NCBI RefSeq assembly: GCF_036588685.1
Contig: NC_086384.1
Location: 54,478,945 to 54,542,944 of the forward strand
DNA length: 64,000 bases
Source of the DNA: Mytilus trossulus
Taxonomy: Eukaryota > Mollusca > Bivalvia > Mytilida > Mytilidae
Direction of reading: 5' to 3'
Made by a program: the position numbers and the translations under genes
Notes under the pieces: generated by a model
What the model was told of the DNA's origin: nothing
Seen by the model: only the letters and a program-made list of their open reading frames with translations
Database searches by the model: none
Shown: positions 45,889 to 58,388 of the stretch, piece by piece
Layout of the letters: the number at the start of each line of letters is the position of its first letter
Numbering within the stretch: position 1 is the first letter of the stretch

Positions 45889-46876
45889 AATGTAACAAAC
45901 TAATTGAATAATAATAAATACAAGGTTCTGGATGAGGGTCCTTTATATCTTTAATTTTCAGACCATTAACATTTTCTCTGTTTCTTCATTTATAATGTGT
46001 CCTTTACTTTCAATAATTTTCAATATTCAGTCTAATTATAATTTAGAAGTTGAACCCCATGATTCTCAAATGTTCTTTGTTCTATTTTTTGCATTTTTAC
46101 TCTCCTCTTTCCTTTCTTTATTTTTCTCATTATTCTGCACTTTAATTTGTCCATCATTCTTTATTCTTTCCTCCCGAAACGGTTTCCAGACCCTCACTTT
46201 AGCAAATGTACGTGAGTACGCAAACCCGGAATTCTCCCCGTTACCATTTTGTATACTATGACGCAATACTATGGACGCTCACGAGCTGCGGATGGAGGTT
46301 TCAATTTTTTTAAACTAACTGCAAGAATGGACAGAGTCAGAGATATATGGTATAAACAACTCTGGTTGTTCAAACTGATGGCCAAACCAATTAACAAATA
46401 AATGGAAATAGATAACTTGTAGATTCACTGGAAAAAAACAGGGAACGATTGAAATGAAAGTCAACGCAACGGAAAGTGTTTTTGTTTTGATTAGTGACTT
46501 GCCACTTGGAAAGCACAAAGAAAGGTAAAAATAAATTTATCATTCACATTTTTTAAAATGGATTTTTAAAGCAGAAAGATGTAAGCATTAAATTCTCTCT
46601 GTGTCGACCATGTACCGCCACACCGTGCACATCGTCCATAGTCCATACTCTGTAAATAATTTTGTAAATAATTTAAGACATCTTCCATACTTCATGTACT
46701 TCAACTTTCAGTTCCATTGAGCATGATGAGTTTATATCATAAAACATAATAATACAACACTATCCGACATATGAATGGTATGTTTGTATCTGGGAAAAAG
46801 GGGAGGGGTACTTCCTATATTATTTTTATATTACAAATATGCCAAAAATTAGGGTTGCTGTTTCATGCCCTGCTGG

Positions 46877-47587
46877 GAATCTGGGTCCGTCCGCCCTGAT
46901 TCCGGTTCGCCCTAGTTTCTGTTCGCCCTAATACCTGTTCGCCCAGAGTCCGTTCGCCCTGATTTCAATTTTTAGTAAATAGTGTTGCGTTGTGTGTACA
47001 TGTATATAATTGAATGTGTTGAAGTCAGTCTACAATTTGGCCGAATATTTGCGATTTATCATGTTGTTTATAGCTAGCTGCTACTAGGACTAGGTTATAA
47101 GTTTCTGTACATTCACTATCAAATTGAATTACTCTTAGTAAAACAAATACCAAAAACACAGTCACACTGCTGTACATTGATCACTTGTCATCGGTGTTTT
47201 TATCTATCCAAGCTGACTATTTTTTTTGAGAAAAATGTTATTTTCATTATAATTAATCCATCAAAGAAAATTCATATAACCATCAGAGATATCAAAGATT
47301 TCAAATGATACCTTATCAGCAATCAAAATTCAATCAATAGTAATAAAAAGTAATTATAAAATAAAGTGTAACAATGCAGCCAAAAATTTTATTTAATTAA
47401 TATAAATTTGCCAAATATTCTGTATTTAACTTTTAATAGATATACATGAACATAAATTGAAATATATATTTATATATTTCGTTTATTAATGTAACATATA
47501 CATATCATAAATGAATATAGGGCGAACGAACCCAGGGCGAACGGACTATCAGGGCGAACGAACCTAGGGCGAACGATCCTGATACCC
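46877..47587. mobile_element. Mirror copy of the TTCGCCCT-array element
   Basis: Inverted copy of 41002-41712, bordered by CCTGCTGG, the complement of the same 8-bp duplication. Confidence 0.8.
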
Positions 47588-49310
47588 CCTGCTGGTTAGA
47601 ATAGGTCCCTTATTTATGACCTTCTTGTGAGAACAGGGTATTTTGTAAACAAAGTATTTGTGTTTTAGGGGGGTTGGAGGGGTCCTGATTGCAAAATCTG
47701 AGGCATAAAAACATGAAATCCAGAGGGGTGGGTCTTTTCGTTACCCAAAACACCACCAAACACCCTGAAAACCATTGACCACCTTTTGTCAATCATACAT
47801 GCACAGAGTTTGGGATACACAGTCACTGTTTGATTTTATATGATTTTAGTTTATGTAAAATCTTGATCATTCCAAGTAAATAAGTAATAAGTCAACTGTT
47901 TTGTGTGTAGTGAATGCCAAGTTTCACATAACCTTTATCTTATTTTCACAGCTGGTTGAATTGGTCAACAGTGGCAGATCCAGAAATGTTAATAAAAGTG
48001 GGGGGTTGCACTGACTGCCAAACTGGGGCCTCTCCAGTCATGAGTGATGATGCTTCAATAATTCCTTTAAAGGTAATTTAAATAAAAAAATAAGATTACA
48101 TGTGTCTTACGCTGTTACGGACCACTCTAAAGTGGGTATTCTTTTCTGAAATGTTTTCTAATTTTAATACCCATATACATGTACTATCTGCTTGTTTGAA
48201 ACAAGAATTAAAACTCACTCATAATTTTATATAAGACATACCAATCAATATCCAGTACCAAATTGAAAAGAAATATCACTAAATGCATGAAGCCAGACAC
48301 AAAAGATTGTTTAACAGTGTACAAAATAAATACAAGTCACTTTATAAAAGGGGGATGCTGTTATTATACTATTTTTTTTCATGTCATTTTCATTGTGAAA
48401 AGGCAGATAATTAATCCATGTAATCATGTGGTTGTAATTCTATAGAAATTAAAAAAAATTGGGCATTAGATGGTTTGATGGACATTTAATGTATAGATAT
48501 TCCCCATTTCCATTCTCAATTTTATTATCTACATAGGTGTATTAAAGTCAGAACTGACATGAATACAGCACAAAATTGTGATACATACATGTATATACTT
48601 GCTGTTCGGTGTGAGCCAAGGCTCTATGTTAAAGGCCGTACCTTGACCTATAATTTACATTTATAAATTGTTATTTTGATGGAGAGTTGTCTCATTGGCA
48701 CTCATACCACATCTTCATATACACATGTAACTTAAAATTTCAAATTCCTTAATCATGTTAATACATGTAAATGTATTAATATGTTTATTGCCCAAAGATT
48801 GACATTAATTGACAAAATCAGAGATGCAATATAACCAGTTCATTCATTAAAATGTCGTATTGATCATATTGATTTGAAATGATGCAGAAGAACATTAAAA
48901 TACATGTAATTGATGAAATGCTTTTTATAAAGTCATATTTTTTAGGGCAAATCTGTTAGTCTTATTTTGAAATGTCAAAGTGAGGCAATTTTGCCAGTTA
49001 CATGTATCCTAACTTCCTTTTATCATGTTTATGCATTTAAACATTTTTCTTTTAGCATTTTTAAAGAAAGTACAAGCACTTAAAGAAGTAGTGGAAAATA
49101 ATCAACAAAACAGAAGTCATTAGAGGCGATGATTTCTATATTTATACATGTATCTAGACTGGTAGTGGATTTGAAAAGTGCTGTATTGATTCATGTGCAA
49201 ATAAGGAGCAGCAGCCAACATGGTCAATGAAACATTGCAAATGTATGATTAGAGGTATGTCATGAAAGTTATGTTTAAGTTGTTTAAATATTTTTTTGTT
49301 TTCAGACTTA

Positions 49311-49548
49311 GGGACGACATCAAAAGTTCAATGTACAATGTAGGATAAAAAACTTACTTCACATAGTTTTTTCACTCACCCCACACCCCCCCTCTTAACT
49401 TAATTTGGGAAAAATTGATTTACCAATAGGGATATATATGTAAATATCGATTTTAGATATATACAAAACTTGCAGAATTTTAAACCCCCCACCCCCAAAC
49501 TATTTGATTTAAATTTTTTATCCTACATCAATCTTTTGATGTCGTCCC
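49311..49548. repeat. GGGACGACATC-family MITE, uninterrupted mirror copy
   Basis: 238 bp, GGGACGACATCAAAAG..GATGTCGTCCC. It contains the empty site GTAAATATCG (49440-49449), where the left-arm copy holds the 2352-bp insertion. Confidence 0.88.
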
Positions 49549-49985
49549 TTACATGTACAATGTACGTACATGTACAAGTAAATGTTGAGGACATAGAGGT
49601 GACATTTTTTATTCTTGGGTTAGTTTGAAAATTAACCATGTTAGCAGTAACATACTATTTATTTTAATTGGAAGCTCTCTTTACAATCAAGTATAGAAAT
49701 CTATGAAATTTAAACACAAGGTTAATGACCATAAAAGGAAGGTTGGGATTGATTTTGGGAGTTTTGGTCCCAACAGTTTAGGAATTAGGGGCCAAAAAGG
49801 GCCCAAATAAGCATTTTTCTTATTTTTCGCACAATAACTTTAGTATAAGTCAACAGAAATGTATGAAATTTCTATGACCATAAGGTTTAGGACCACAAAA
49901 GGAAGGTTAGGATTGATTTTGGGAGTTTTGGTCCAAACAGTTTTGGAATAAGGGGCCAAAAAAAAGGTCCAAAATAAGCATTTTT

Positions 49986-52647
49986 AGCTCACTGGGCCCA
50001 AAGGGCCTAGTGAGCTTTTCCCATCACTTGGCGTCCGTGTCGTTGTCCTGCGTCTGTCGTCGTTAACATTTACAAAAGTCTTCTCCTCTGAAACTACAGA
50101 ACCAATTCAAACCAAACTTCATCTGATTGATTCCTACAGGGTATCTAGAATAAAGTTTGTGTTTTAATTCCCATTTCATAAAAAAACATGGCCGCCATGG
50201 CTAAAAATAGAACATAGGGGTAAAATGCAGTTTTTGGCTTATAACTCAAAAACCAAAGCATTTAGAGCAAATCTGACATGGGGTAAAATTGTTTATCAGG
50301 TCAAGATCTATCTGCCCTGAAATTTTCAGATGAATCGGACAACCCCTTGATGGGTTGCTGCCCCTAAATTGGTAGTTTTAAGGAAATTTTACTGTTTTTG
50401 GTTATTATCTTGAATATTATAATTATAGATGGAGATAAACTGTAAACAGCAATAATGTTCAGCAAAGTAAGATTTACAATTAAGTCAACATGACCAAAAT
50501 GGTCAGTTGACCCCTTTAGGAGTTATTGCCCTTTATAGTCAATTTTTAATCATTTTTCATTAATTTCCATGATCTTTTACAAAAATCTTCTCCTCTGAAA
50601 CTACCGGGCCAAATTAATCCAAACTTAGACACAATCATCTTTAGGGTATCTAGTTTGAAAAATGCGTCCGCTGACCCAGCATCAAACCTAGATTCCCATT
50701 TCATCAAAAAACATGGCCGCCACGGCTAAAAATAGAACATGTAGGTTAAATGCAGTTTTTGGTTATAACTCAAAAACCAACGCATTTAGAGCAAATCTGA
50801 CATGGGGTAAAATTGTTTATCTGGTCAAGATCTATCTGCCCTGAAATTTTAAGATGAATGGGACAACCCGTTGTTGGGTTGCTGCCCCTGAATTGGTAAT
50901 TTTAAAGAAATTTTGCTGTTTTTGGAAATTATCTTTAATATTATTATGGATAGAGATAAACTGTAAACAGCAAAAATGTTCAGCAAAGTAAGATTTACAA
51001 ATAAGTCAACAGGACCAAAATGGTCAGTTGACTCCTGAAGTAGTTATTGCCCTTTATAGTCAATTTTTAACCATTTTTCCAATTTAAAATTTTTAAGTTT
51101 TTAAGTTTAAGTTCTTAGACCACATATTTACTCTGTGTCAGAAACCTATGTTGTGTCATCTATTTAATCACAATCCAAATTCAGAGCTGTATCAAGCTTA
51201 AATTTTGTGTCATACTTGCTCCACATGTTCAGGGTTTGACCTCTGCAATCTTATAAAGCTGTGCCCTGCAGAGCATCTGGTTTACTAAACATAGGTACAT
51301 AAGATAATCCTTAAATCAGTAAATTGTAATAAAATCAATATTTTAATTGTTTTAATTTCAGAGGTCATTTTTCCACAAAAACAAGCTAATATATGTCAAC
51401 ATGGTCAATGGGCCTGACGAAGTTGAGTTTTTTTTTTACTTTTGGGAGAAATGGAACATATATAAGTGAAGAAAAGTAAAGAAAAGGGGAAAATATTAGA
51501 CACAGTACATGGACACCAGCATGAGCAAGTTAAGACAAGGTATTATGTTATATAGAATATATATATATATATATATATGAATGTTTTATCAACTTGTGAC
51601 CTCAACCAATCAAATTATATCACCACTAAATGAAGTGGGTGGTAAACAGGATTTTCCTTGACCAAATTCACATGTAAACATTAAAAAATAACATAGAAAA
51701 TATGATAAACAAATTCAAATTACCACCTTAGCAATTCAGCAATTTTATCGATAAAAAAGTGTCACAATGCCATCATCGCACTTCGGCTTAATCAAAATTT
51801 GCGCTACTGTGTTAATCCATTGCACATCAGCCAATATTCGTGGTGCAGAATTAATGCTACATGTGGGATTACAATGTTACTTTTGAATTTCTTTGCCCTC
51901 AACAACAAAAAAGTAGTTAAATTTAAAACATAATTATTTTGCAATTTGGATTATTAGGAAGTTTATATTAGTTAGACAAAACACATTAAACATGTACCTT
52001 TATGCTTTAAAAATGACATGTAAAGTATATCAAACAATTTTAACTAGAGAAAGGTGACAGTTGAGGATGCAAACAGAAATTGTAGTTATTTGAGAAGAAA
52101 AAAAAAATCACTGTTTAAATAGGTATTCTGATATATGTGATTTTCAATGGTTTTAACTTTTTAGTTCCCTTTGAAGGCTTTCTGTGGTCTGTCCATCCAG
52201 TTTTCCTCACTTTTTTATGCCCCTTTTATATGTATGGGCATTTTGTTTCTCGGTTTGTGCATTGGTTTCTCTGTCTGTCTTTCTTCAGGTTAAAATTTTT
52301 GGTCAAAGTAGTTTTTGATGAAGTTGAAGTCCAATGATATGATCTGTCTAAATTTAATGCCAAATAAGAGCTTTGTTCCCAATTTCATGGTCACTGAACA
52401 AAGAAAATGATAGTGCAAGTGGGGCATTCATGAACTAGTCTATGGACACATTCTTGCAGGAATTGTTTCTTCATGCTTGAAGATATTGATATGATATTGT
52501 TTTATCATGACAAGTAACAGATCCAGTTTAATTTTTAGCTTTTAGCCAAGTGTTGTTACTTTGTAGCCAAATTTTATCTTTTTTTTATATGATTTCAAAA
52601 ACCCAGGTAGAATCAGGTGAGCGATACAGGCTCTTGAGAGCCTCTAG
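49986..52647. repeat. Mirror copy of the bivalve interspersed repeat
   Basis: Inverted copy of 33584-36250, AGCTCACTGGGCCC..GGCTCTTGAGAGCCTCTAG, with the same internal ~520-bp tandem duplication. Confidence 0.7.
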
Positions 52648-52779
52648 TTTTTTCTGGTGTAATGATTTTGAGCATAATAATGGTCCTTGGTCTTACAAAA
52701 TTCACTTAAATAATTAGTTTTCAACACTTTGATTTGATATTTGTTATATAGTTTACACATGTTACACCATGACAAGTTA

Positions 52780-52987
52780 TACTGTGGATTCATTTATTTT
52801 TGTGGGTACCAATTTTCGTGGATTGAGGAAAACTTGTTTGTGGATATTTAATTTCGTGGTTTTGCTGAAGTCTGCATACAAGCCATAGGAAAAATTGTCA
52901 TTCGTTGAACTTTTAATTTCGTGGTTCAACTGTCCACACGAAATCCACGAAAATTGGTATCCAACGAATAATAATGAATCCACAGTA
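52780..52987. repeat. Mirror copy of the TA-bordered hairpin MITE
   Basis: Inverted copy of 33244-33451, TACTGTGGATTCATTTATTT..CCACAGTA. Confidence 0.8.
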
Positions 52988-53049
52988 GATAAAGTTAGAA
53001 ATATGTTCCAATACAATGAAATTTAACTGGTAGGGGACTATATTATAAG

Positions 53050-53192
53050 TAATATGGTTAGCTACTGACCCCTACGTATATACAGATCCATAGAGGGTTA
53101 GTGAAATTCATAGGGGGTGAGGCCAGAGGTCAAATCCCCTTTTAATTTTATTCACCCTCTGGATCTGTAGGGGGTCAGTAGTTAACCGTATA
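53050..53192. repeat. Mirror copy of the 143-bp hairpin
   Basis: Inverted copy of 33039-33181. Confidence 0.72.
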
Positions 53193-54419
53193 ACAAATTT
53201 ATCGGACACCAGACTTTTGTTCTGCGTTCTGTTGAAAAAATTAACAATGAAATACAACAACATTAATAGATGACGTCACAATTAACGTGTCATGGACCTC
53301 TTATGAAACTGACTAACCCCAAACTGTCTCATAGGGGTCACCATGTGACGGTGTTTAACCAATCACAACGTGATAATTCAGCTGTGGTCCGATAAATTGT
53401 AATGCAATACTGACAGAATGCTTGTAAATATACAGATGTTCATGTATAACTGTAAGTAATAATAATATTAACCTTAATTTGATTATTTTGCTTGTTTTAA
53501 AATCAAAATATATTGATAGTTAGTTGCTGTTATTATAAAATTTGCATCTTGCATTTATTTCAGAATCAGCCATGGAAAGAAACTGTTAAAAGAAGAAAAA
53601 AAAGATGAAGAAATAGACTGTAACTTTTGTTACATATATGTACATTTGATTATACTGATAACAAATTTTTAAAATATATTCTGTTACCAAAGATAAGAAT
53701 TTATTATCAATCATGCCATTTTAAGAAAACATAGGTATAGGAAGATGTGGTGTGAGTGCCAATGAGACAACTCTCCATCCAAATAACAATTTAAAAAGTA
53801 AACCATTATAGGTTAAAGTACGGCCTTCAACACGGATGTATAGAAATGGGTTTAATTTTAAGCTGATGGGATGGTTAAGGGGTTCTCATCTTAATGATAT
53901 AATTTGTAAGCGCTCTTAAAAATCCTTAAAAAACTCATGTCAAAGTGCAAACTGTAAAGCTGTAGATTCTTTATTGATTAAAACATCTGCATTCAGACGA
54001 AATGCGCATATGATGCAATAGAATTGATACCATGAAAGTTTTATTTCAAAAGAATAATTCACATCATGACATGTTTTGTTCATATATCCTACATGTTATT
54101 AGAACACCTCAGTTAGTCTGAAAGTGCTTGCCTTGAGTGCAGGAGGTTATTAAAGGTTCAAACAGGGACCGAGTCAATGCAAAGACTTGAAAACTGGTAT
54201 AAGCTGCTTTGCTAGGCAAAAAGCATTAAGAAGTAAGAGCAGACTGAATCAACACATAGTCAGAATTTTGTGTCCAGGTAGGGAGACATATCTTCCTGCA
54301 AACTATTACTTTGTGAGTTAGGGTGTCAGTCTTATACAAATTAGGGTTGGAGCTCAATTCTGATTATCATGATCTCATAGCCTGAATATGCATCTGACCT
54401 GCAACTGGAAGTAAAGCAA

Positions 54420-54705
54420 CCATCATCCAAACATATGTTTACCATATGGTTTATGATCATCTGTTAGCCATATGTTCTCAAACATATGGTTACCATGAAC
54501 ATGCGTTTATCATGTGTTTTCAAACGCATGTTTCACATAAACATCCGTTTACCAGGTGTTTTCAAACGCATGTTTTCCATAAACGCATGTAAACAATACG
54601 TTCTCCAAACATGGGTTTAACGTACGGTGCTCCAAACATGCGTTTCTGACATGTTTTGAAACGTACAGTAAATTCCTGGTAAACATGCGTTTACATGCGT
54701 TGCAA
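54420..54705. repeat. Degenerate ACATGCGTTT array (outer right)
   Basis: Mirror of 31528-31806, with a few unit changes (for example ACATGGGTTT, and ACATCCGTTTACCAGGTG against the left arm's CACGTGGTAAACGGATGT). Confidence 0.75.
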
Positions 54706-54989
54706 TTTTGCCTGTGATATGTTACGATCGTTATTGCACTGACTAGGTACGTCGATCTCAAAAGAATCACATAAGATGTAAGGTTTTCATTTTGAATATA
54801 CATGTATGAAATATCTGCGACTGGTAGTTATACCAAATACTCCGATCTTTTCAATTTTTTTAAAATGTATATTTAAGCGAGTCCTTCTTTCTAACCTCAT
54901 TGCGGTCTAAAAAATTCTGAAGATAAAATTAAATCTGGATTTACCTAGATAAGGGAAAATAAAGGCAGAACATTTTAAAGCCACGGATG

Positions 54990-55490
54990 AATAAGAACTA
55001 AAATAGTTGAAGAACCATAATATGCATTATGCTTATTGTTTAAATCCGTGTTACCCCAAGGGTGACTGGGGGAACGAAATATGGTCGCTTGGTCTTCTCC
55101 CGATCGGCAGTCAAATATTTGCCGAAGAGGAGCGTCCGTTTGGCTGGCAGGATTTATTAAGCTCGCAGTCACGTCCGGTCAGAATGAGAACGCTTAATCC
55201 GATGCCTCGTGTCACACTCTATGCCCGTTAAAAACCATTGCAACAACTATAATTTAAGGATTGAATATGTGGACTGTTGCACGCGGCAAAATTTCTGTCC
55301 CTATCCAATATACATGTACTCTCATTTTCTAGTGGCACTCCAAATATCCCAGACCATCATCCCGGATGGTCTCTGTTATGAACAAAACTACCTATTGTAT
55401 TTATTATTAACTTGTTCTCGTCCTGAACATGCATGACATATTTGCCACTGGACGTTAAGCAACCAACAATCAATCAATCAGTTCAAATCC
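54990..55490 (+). repeat. Retroposon-like mussel repeat with (CAAT)n tail
   Basis: Higher-GC sequence around 55050-55210, then a tail GACATATTTGCCACTGGACG followed by TTAAGCAACCAACAATCAATCAATCA (55437-55480). The tail, ending in CAAT repeats, is one I recognise at the 3' end of abundant bivalve SINE/LINE-like repeats. The 74-codon frame at 55007-55231 has no recognised similarity and is not called. Confidence 0.55.
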
Positions 55491-56119
55491 TTAAATGTGG
55501 ATTTTTAACAAATAATGCATGGAACAAACAAATATTGTCTTAGGTTACTGAAACTTCATTCAGCATTCTTTGTCATTTAGTTAAAGAAAAGGGAAAGTGA
55601 TCGAGATTGGAAATTTTGTAAAATAAAATATGTTTTGGCAGAGATGCGTCTTTAGCCTGTGTGTAAACATGACTAATGAAATATGTTTATGATGTAGACT
55701 ATATTGTGTGGAAATCCTCAGATTAACAACATGCAGAAATGACAAACATGAAAATATGCAGAAAATAGGTATTTTTTAAATACAAACATACAGAAGTAAG
55801 ATTGAAAACGAGGTGTATACCCGATCTTAGTATTAAAGCCGATCAATTCATTCTGACAACACTGTGTTAACCGGGACAAATTCAAACTCGACATTTGATT
55901 CATAAAAGAATTAAATAATCCATGCCAGCATTGAAAAAAATATCTGCTAATTTTGATGATTTTTCCTATATTATCCTTTGTAATTTTGGTGTATCGTGTA
56001 GTTAATTTCAACGGCTCGTATCTCAAAAACGAAAACGGTTACCCCCTTTTTTTATTTCATTTTCTGGTGTAATTTTACAAGCAGAATTCGTATGTGAAAT
56101 TTTAAAAAAATCCATTCTG
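55491..56119. other. AT-rich sequence without a recognisable gene
   Basis: No coding signal. The minus frame at 55718-56026 is low-complexity. Confidence 0.45.
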
Positions 56120-56375
56120 AAGTTTAATTACGTACAATTCGCCTTAAGTGTTTCCAATTTTTGAATTTTCTGAAATACTAAGGCTTTTCTACCTCAGGCA
56201 TATATTAGCTTAGCTGTATTTGGCCAAACTTTTAGGAATTTTGGTTCTCAATGCTCTTCAACATCGTACTTTATTTGGCCCTTTTAACTTTTTCAGATTC
56301 GAGCATCACTGATTAGTCTTTTGTAGACGAAACGCGCGTCTGGCGTGTATACTAATTTAGTCCTGGTATCTATGG
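56120..56375 (+). repeat. Mussel repeat with GACGAAACGCGCGTCTGGCG
   Basis: AATTTTCTGAAATACTAAGG..CTCTTCAACATCGTACTTTATTTGGCCC..GACGAAACGCGCGTCTGGCGTGTATACTAATTTAGTCCTGG. This uninterrupted copy shows what the Gypsy insertion site at 20936/30001 looked like before insertion. Confidence 0.75.
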
Positions 56376-56932
56376 TAAGTTTATTTATATGATCGTTCAA
56401 ATCGGGATACTGAATATCTTTAACGAATCGTGCCGTTTGAAGATGGCATTTTACAAATTAAATGGCAATCAACAACTAGTGAATAAAACCAAACAATCGT
56501 TTATCATAATAATTATTCTTAAATGGTCTTTGTCAATTCTGTTTCTTTTTGACGTTAAAAAGAGTTACCTTTCCGGAATATGAGCTGCAAATCATTAGCA
56601 GATTTTCTTTTTTTTCAAAATAAATTCCACATGGATTAGCTAACCCATCTGATTCAGTAAGAATTTTTCTATAACGCTTACCATCCTCAGATACTACTAC
56701 TACAGTGTTGTCACTTTCATTGGTCACATATACATGCCCTTCATAATCTGTAGTCAAACAACGTAAAGTGTCAAATTCATTTTTAAAATTCCAAATTAAT
56801 TTTCCATATAACGAGCAGCAGTATATTGCGCAAGAATTTGCACCCACAAATCTGTCTCTATCTACTGTTATTTCGTAGATTTTGTCTGACATATCGTCGT
56901 ATGACGGTAATACTGAGCCGTCAAGTCCATTA

Positions 56933-57521
56933 GAGTGGGGTGCTCATTTTCGCCACATCTTTCCATGTTTTCTTCAGTTTATGTTCAAGTCTTTATGTTT
57001 TTGAAGTATACTGATATTTCTATATGAAGATAACTTCAAATGCAAAATATTCTTAGCTTGAAAACGTTTTTGTTTTGAGTAAAATCATCTCAAAAGTTGT
57101 TTGAAATTTCCTCATTTTTTGTCAACGGGGCACACATATTCGCCGTTTTAACATATCTATTTAAAACCAAATAACTGCAGCTTTAAACAATATTTATCAA
57201 ATAAATTTCATTCTAGACGAATAGCTGACATTTGAAAGGTGTAAAAAAATGAAATTTAGGGCAATCAGTCCAAGAATTACTAAGGAATGCTTCTTTGAAA
57301 TCGTTTTTGTCATTCAGGAAATTGGTTGAAAATCGTTGTCCATTTTTCGGTCCTTTGCCGTAAGTGCCGAAATTTAGTCTCATTTTCATAAATTATCATA
57401 TTTGTTATAAAAATATAATTAAACGGAATATTTCTTCCATTCCAACTATCCTTTGAAGTTTTACACCTCAAAATCATAAAATGGCGAAATTGTGTCCACG
57501 GCGAATATGAGCGCCACACTC
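56933..57521. mobile_element. Tc1/mariner-type MITE, ~589 bp
   Basis: The ends GAGTGGGGTGCTCATTTTCG and CGAATATGAGCGCCACACTC are inverted, each bordered by TA. The interior repeats TTCGCC-type phrases and has no transposase. Inserted in the propeller pseudogene. Confidence 0.82.
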
Positions 57522-57701
57522 TAATAGTTTTTTACTTCCATCAATATCAACGTACATGAAATTATCGTAATATGATATTCCGTAGCAATGACCACTGCTG
57601 TTGATTGTAAGACCGACATTTTGTGTAGATAAATATAAGATCAGTATGACGCTATCATTTGTACAGGATATTGCTACAGTGTTACTATCGACCTCTGTTA
57701 A

Positions 57702-57975
57702 GGTGGTACCAAACACTACAGGGAGATAACTCTCTAAAGTCAGCTAAACGTTTTAATTACGTTGTATTGTAAGGGGAATATTAAGCTTCTCATTGATCAA
57801 AATTGATGTTTGTCAAACCGCTATATAACCAGTGTAATTTTTCTGATAAAATGGTTGGTTCAAAATTTTTGAAATTTTTATATTTTTGTAAAAGGGTCAA
57901 AGTAAATACTTTGTCAAAATTTTATGAAAATTAAACGAATCCAAATTAATTTTAGTGAAAGTGTTAGGTACCACC
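57702..57975. mobile_element. TTAA-bordered GGTGGTACC MITE, 274 bp
   Basis: GGTGGTACCAAACAC and GTGTTAGGTACCACC form inverted ends, with TTAA at 57698-57701 and 57976-57979. The body (ACAGGGAGATAACTC.., AAGGGTCAAAGTAAA..) is one I recognise as a very abundant Mytilus MITE. Inserted in the propeller pseudogene; the reading frame continues across the TTAA. Confidence 0.85.
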
Positions 57976-58105
57976 TTAAATACCATGGTCGATGGTCGAG
58001 AGCAATGTGAACCATATCAGTACCGTTTGCATTACAAACAATAAGTCGGTAAACATGAAAGTCGGCAACAGTAGTATAGTACTTGAACGACTCCAGCGCA
58101 CCCCC

Positions 58106-58388
58106 TCCAAAAAAAAAAAAAAATTTGACCCCCAAAAAATTACCCTCATTTCAAGTAAAAGAGCCCTAAATTTTCATAAAAAAGCAAAAAAACACCCCAA
58201 AAAACACCAAATTTTCTTACTCCCAAAAAAATTTTTTTTTTACTTTGGAAAAAAACGTTATTAAAAACACCCAAAAAACAACAAAAAAATTCCAAAAAAA
58301 ATAAATAAAAAAAACCGGGAGAACTGACAGAGAAAGAATTCTGTGGGATTTAAGAGAAAAATAAAAAAATCAATTTTTACTTAAAAAA
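58106..58388. other. A-rich boundary region at the left side of the virus-like cassette
   Basis: Dominated by A runs with CCCC/CCCAAAA phrases on the plus strand, then a less biased stretch ACCGGGAGAACTGACAGAGAAAGAATTCTGTGGGATTTAAGAG (about 58313-58353) and A/T-rich sequence up to the ATG at 58389. It probably holds the edge of the virus-like element and the promoter of its first gene. I found no inverted-repeat partner inside the window, so an element terminus is not proven. Confidence 0.45.

Larger units (their letters stand above)
44726..54716 (-). repeat. Right arm of the giant inverted repeat
   Basis: Reverse complement of 31515-43853 without the 2352-bp element. It starts AGTTGTGACTCTTGAG and ends CAATTTTGCCTGTG. 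Beyond the ends the similarity stops at once: outside 31515 is GGTGTACTA, outside 54716 is ATATGTTAC. Confidence 0.95.
56533..58105 (-). pseudogene. TRIM/NHL-type beta-propeller gene fragment, disrupted
   Basis: Three collinear minus-strand pieces lie at 58105-57980, 57697-57524 and 56930-56533. They encode propeller-blade sequence (TDMVHIALDHRPWYL; LTEVDSNTVAISCTNDSV; GHCYGISYYDNFMYVDIDGS; IYCCSLYGKLIWNFKNEFDTLRCLTTDYEGHVYVTNESDNTVVVVSEDGKRYRKILTESDGLANPCGIYF). These fit the C-terminal repeats of the expanded bivalve TRIM/B-box proteins. Two MITEs (56933-57521 and 57702-57975) split it, and a frameshift remains after the first. The RING/B-box N-terminus is missing: the fragment ends at an A-rich block beside the virus-like cassette. 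A dead gene piece. Confidence 0.75.

Noticed and set aside
42328-46261. Identical frames on opposite strands (109, 88 and 66 codons) that look conserved
   Set aside because: Their identity is due to the inverted repeat, not selection; sequences are low-complexity and without motifs.
31515-54716. Interpretation as terminal inverted repeats of a large virus or transposon with the spacer as its genome
   Set aside because: The spacer is only 872 bp and non-coding, the arms hold ordinary host MITEs at matching positions, and no target duplication flanks the structure.
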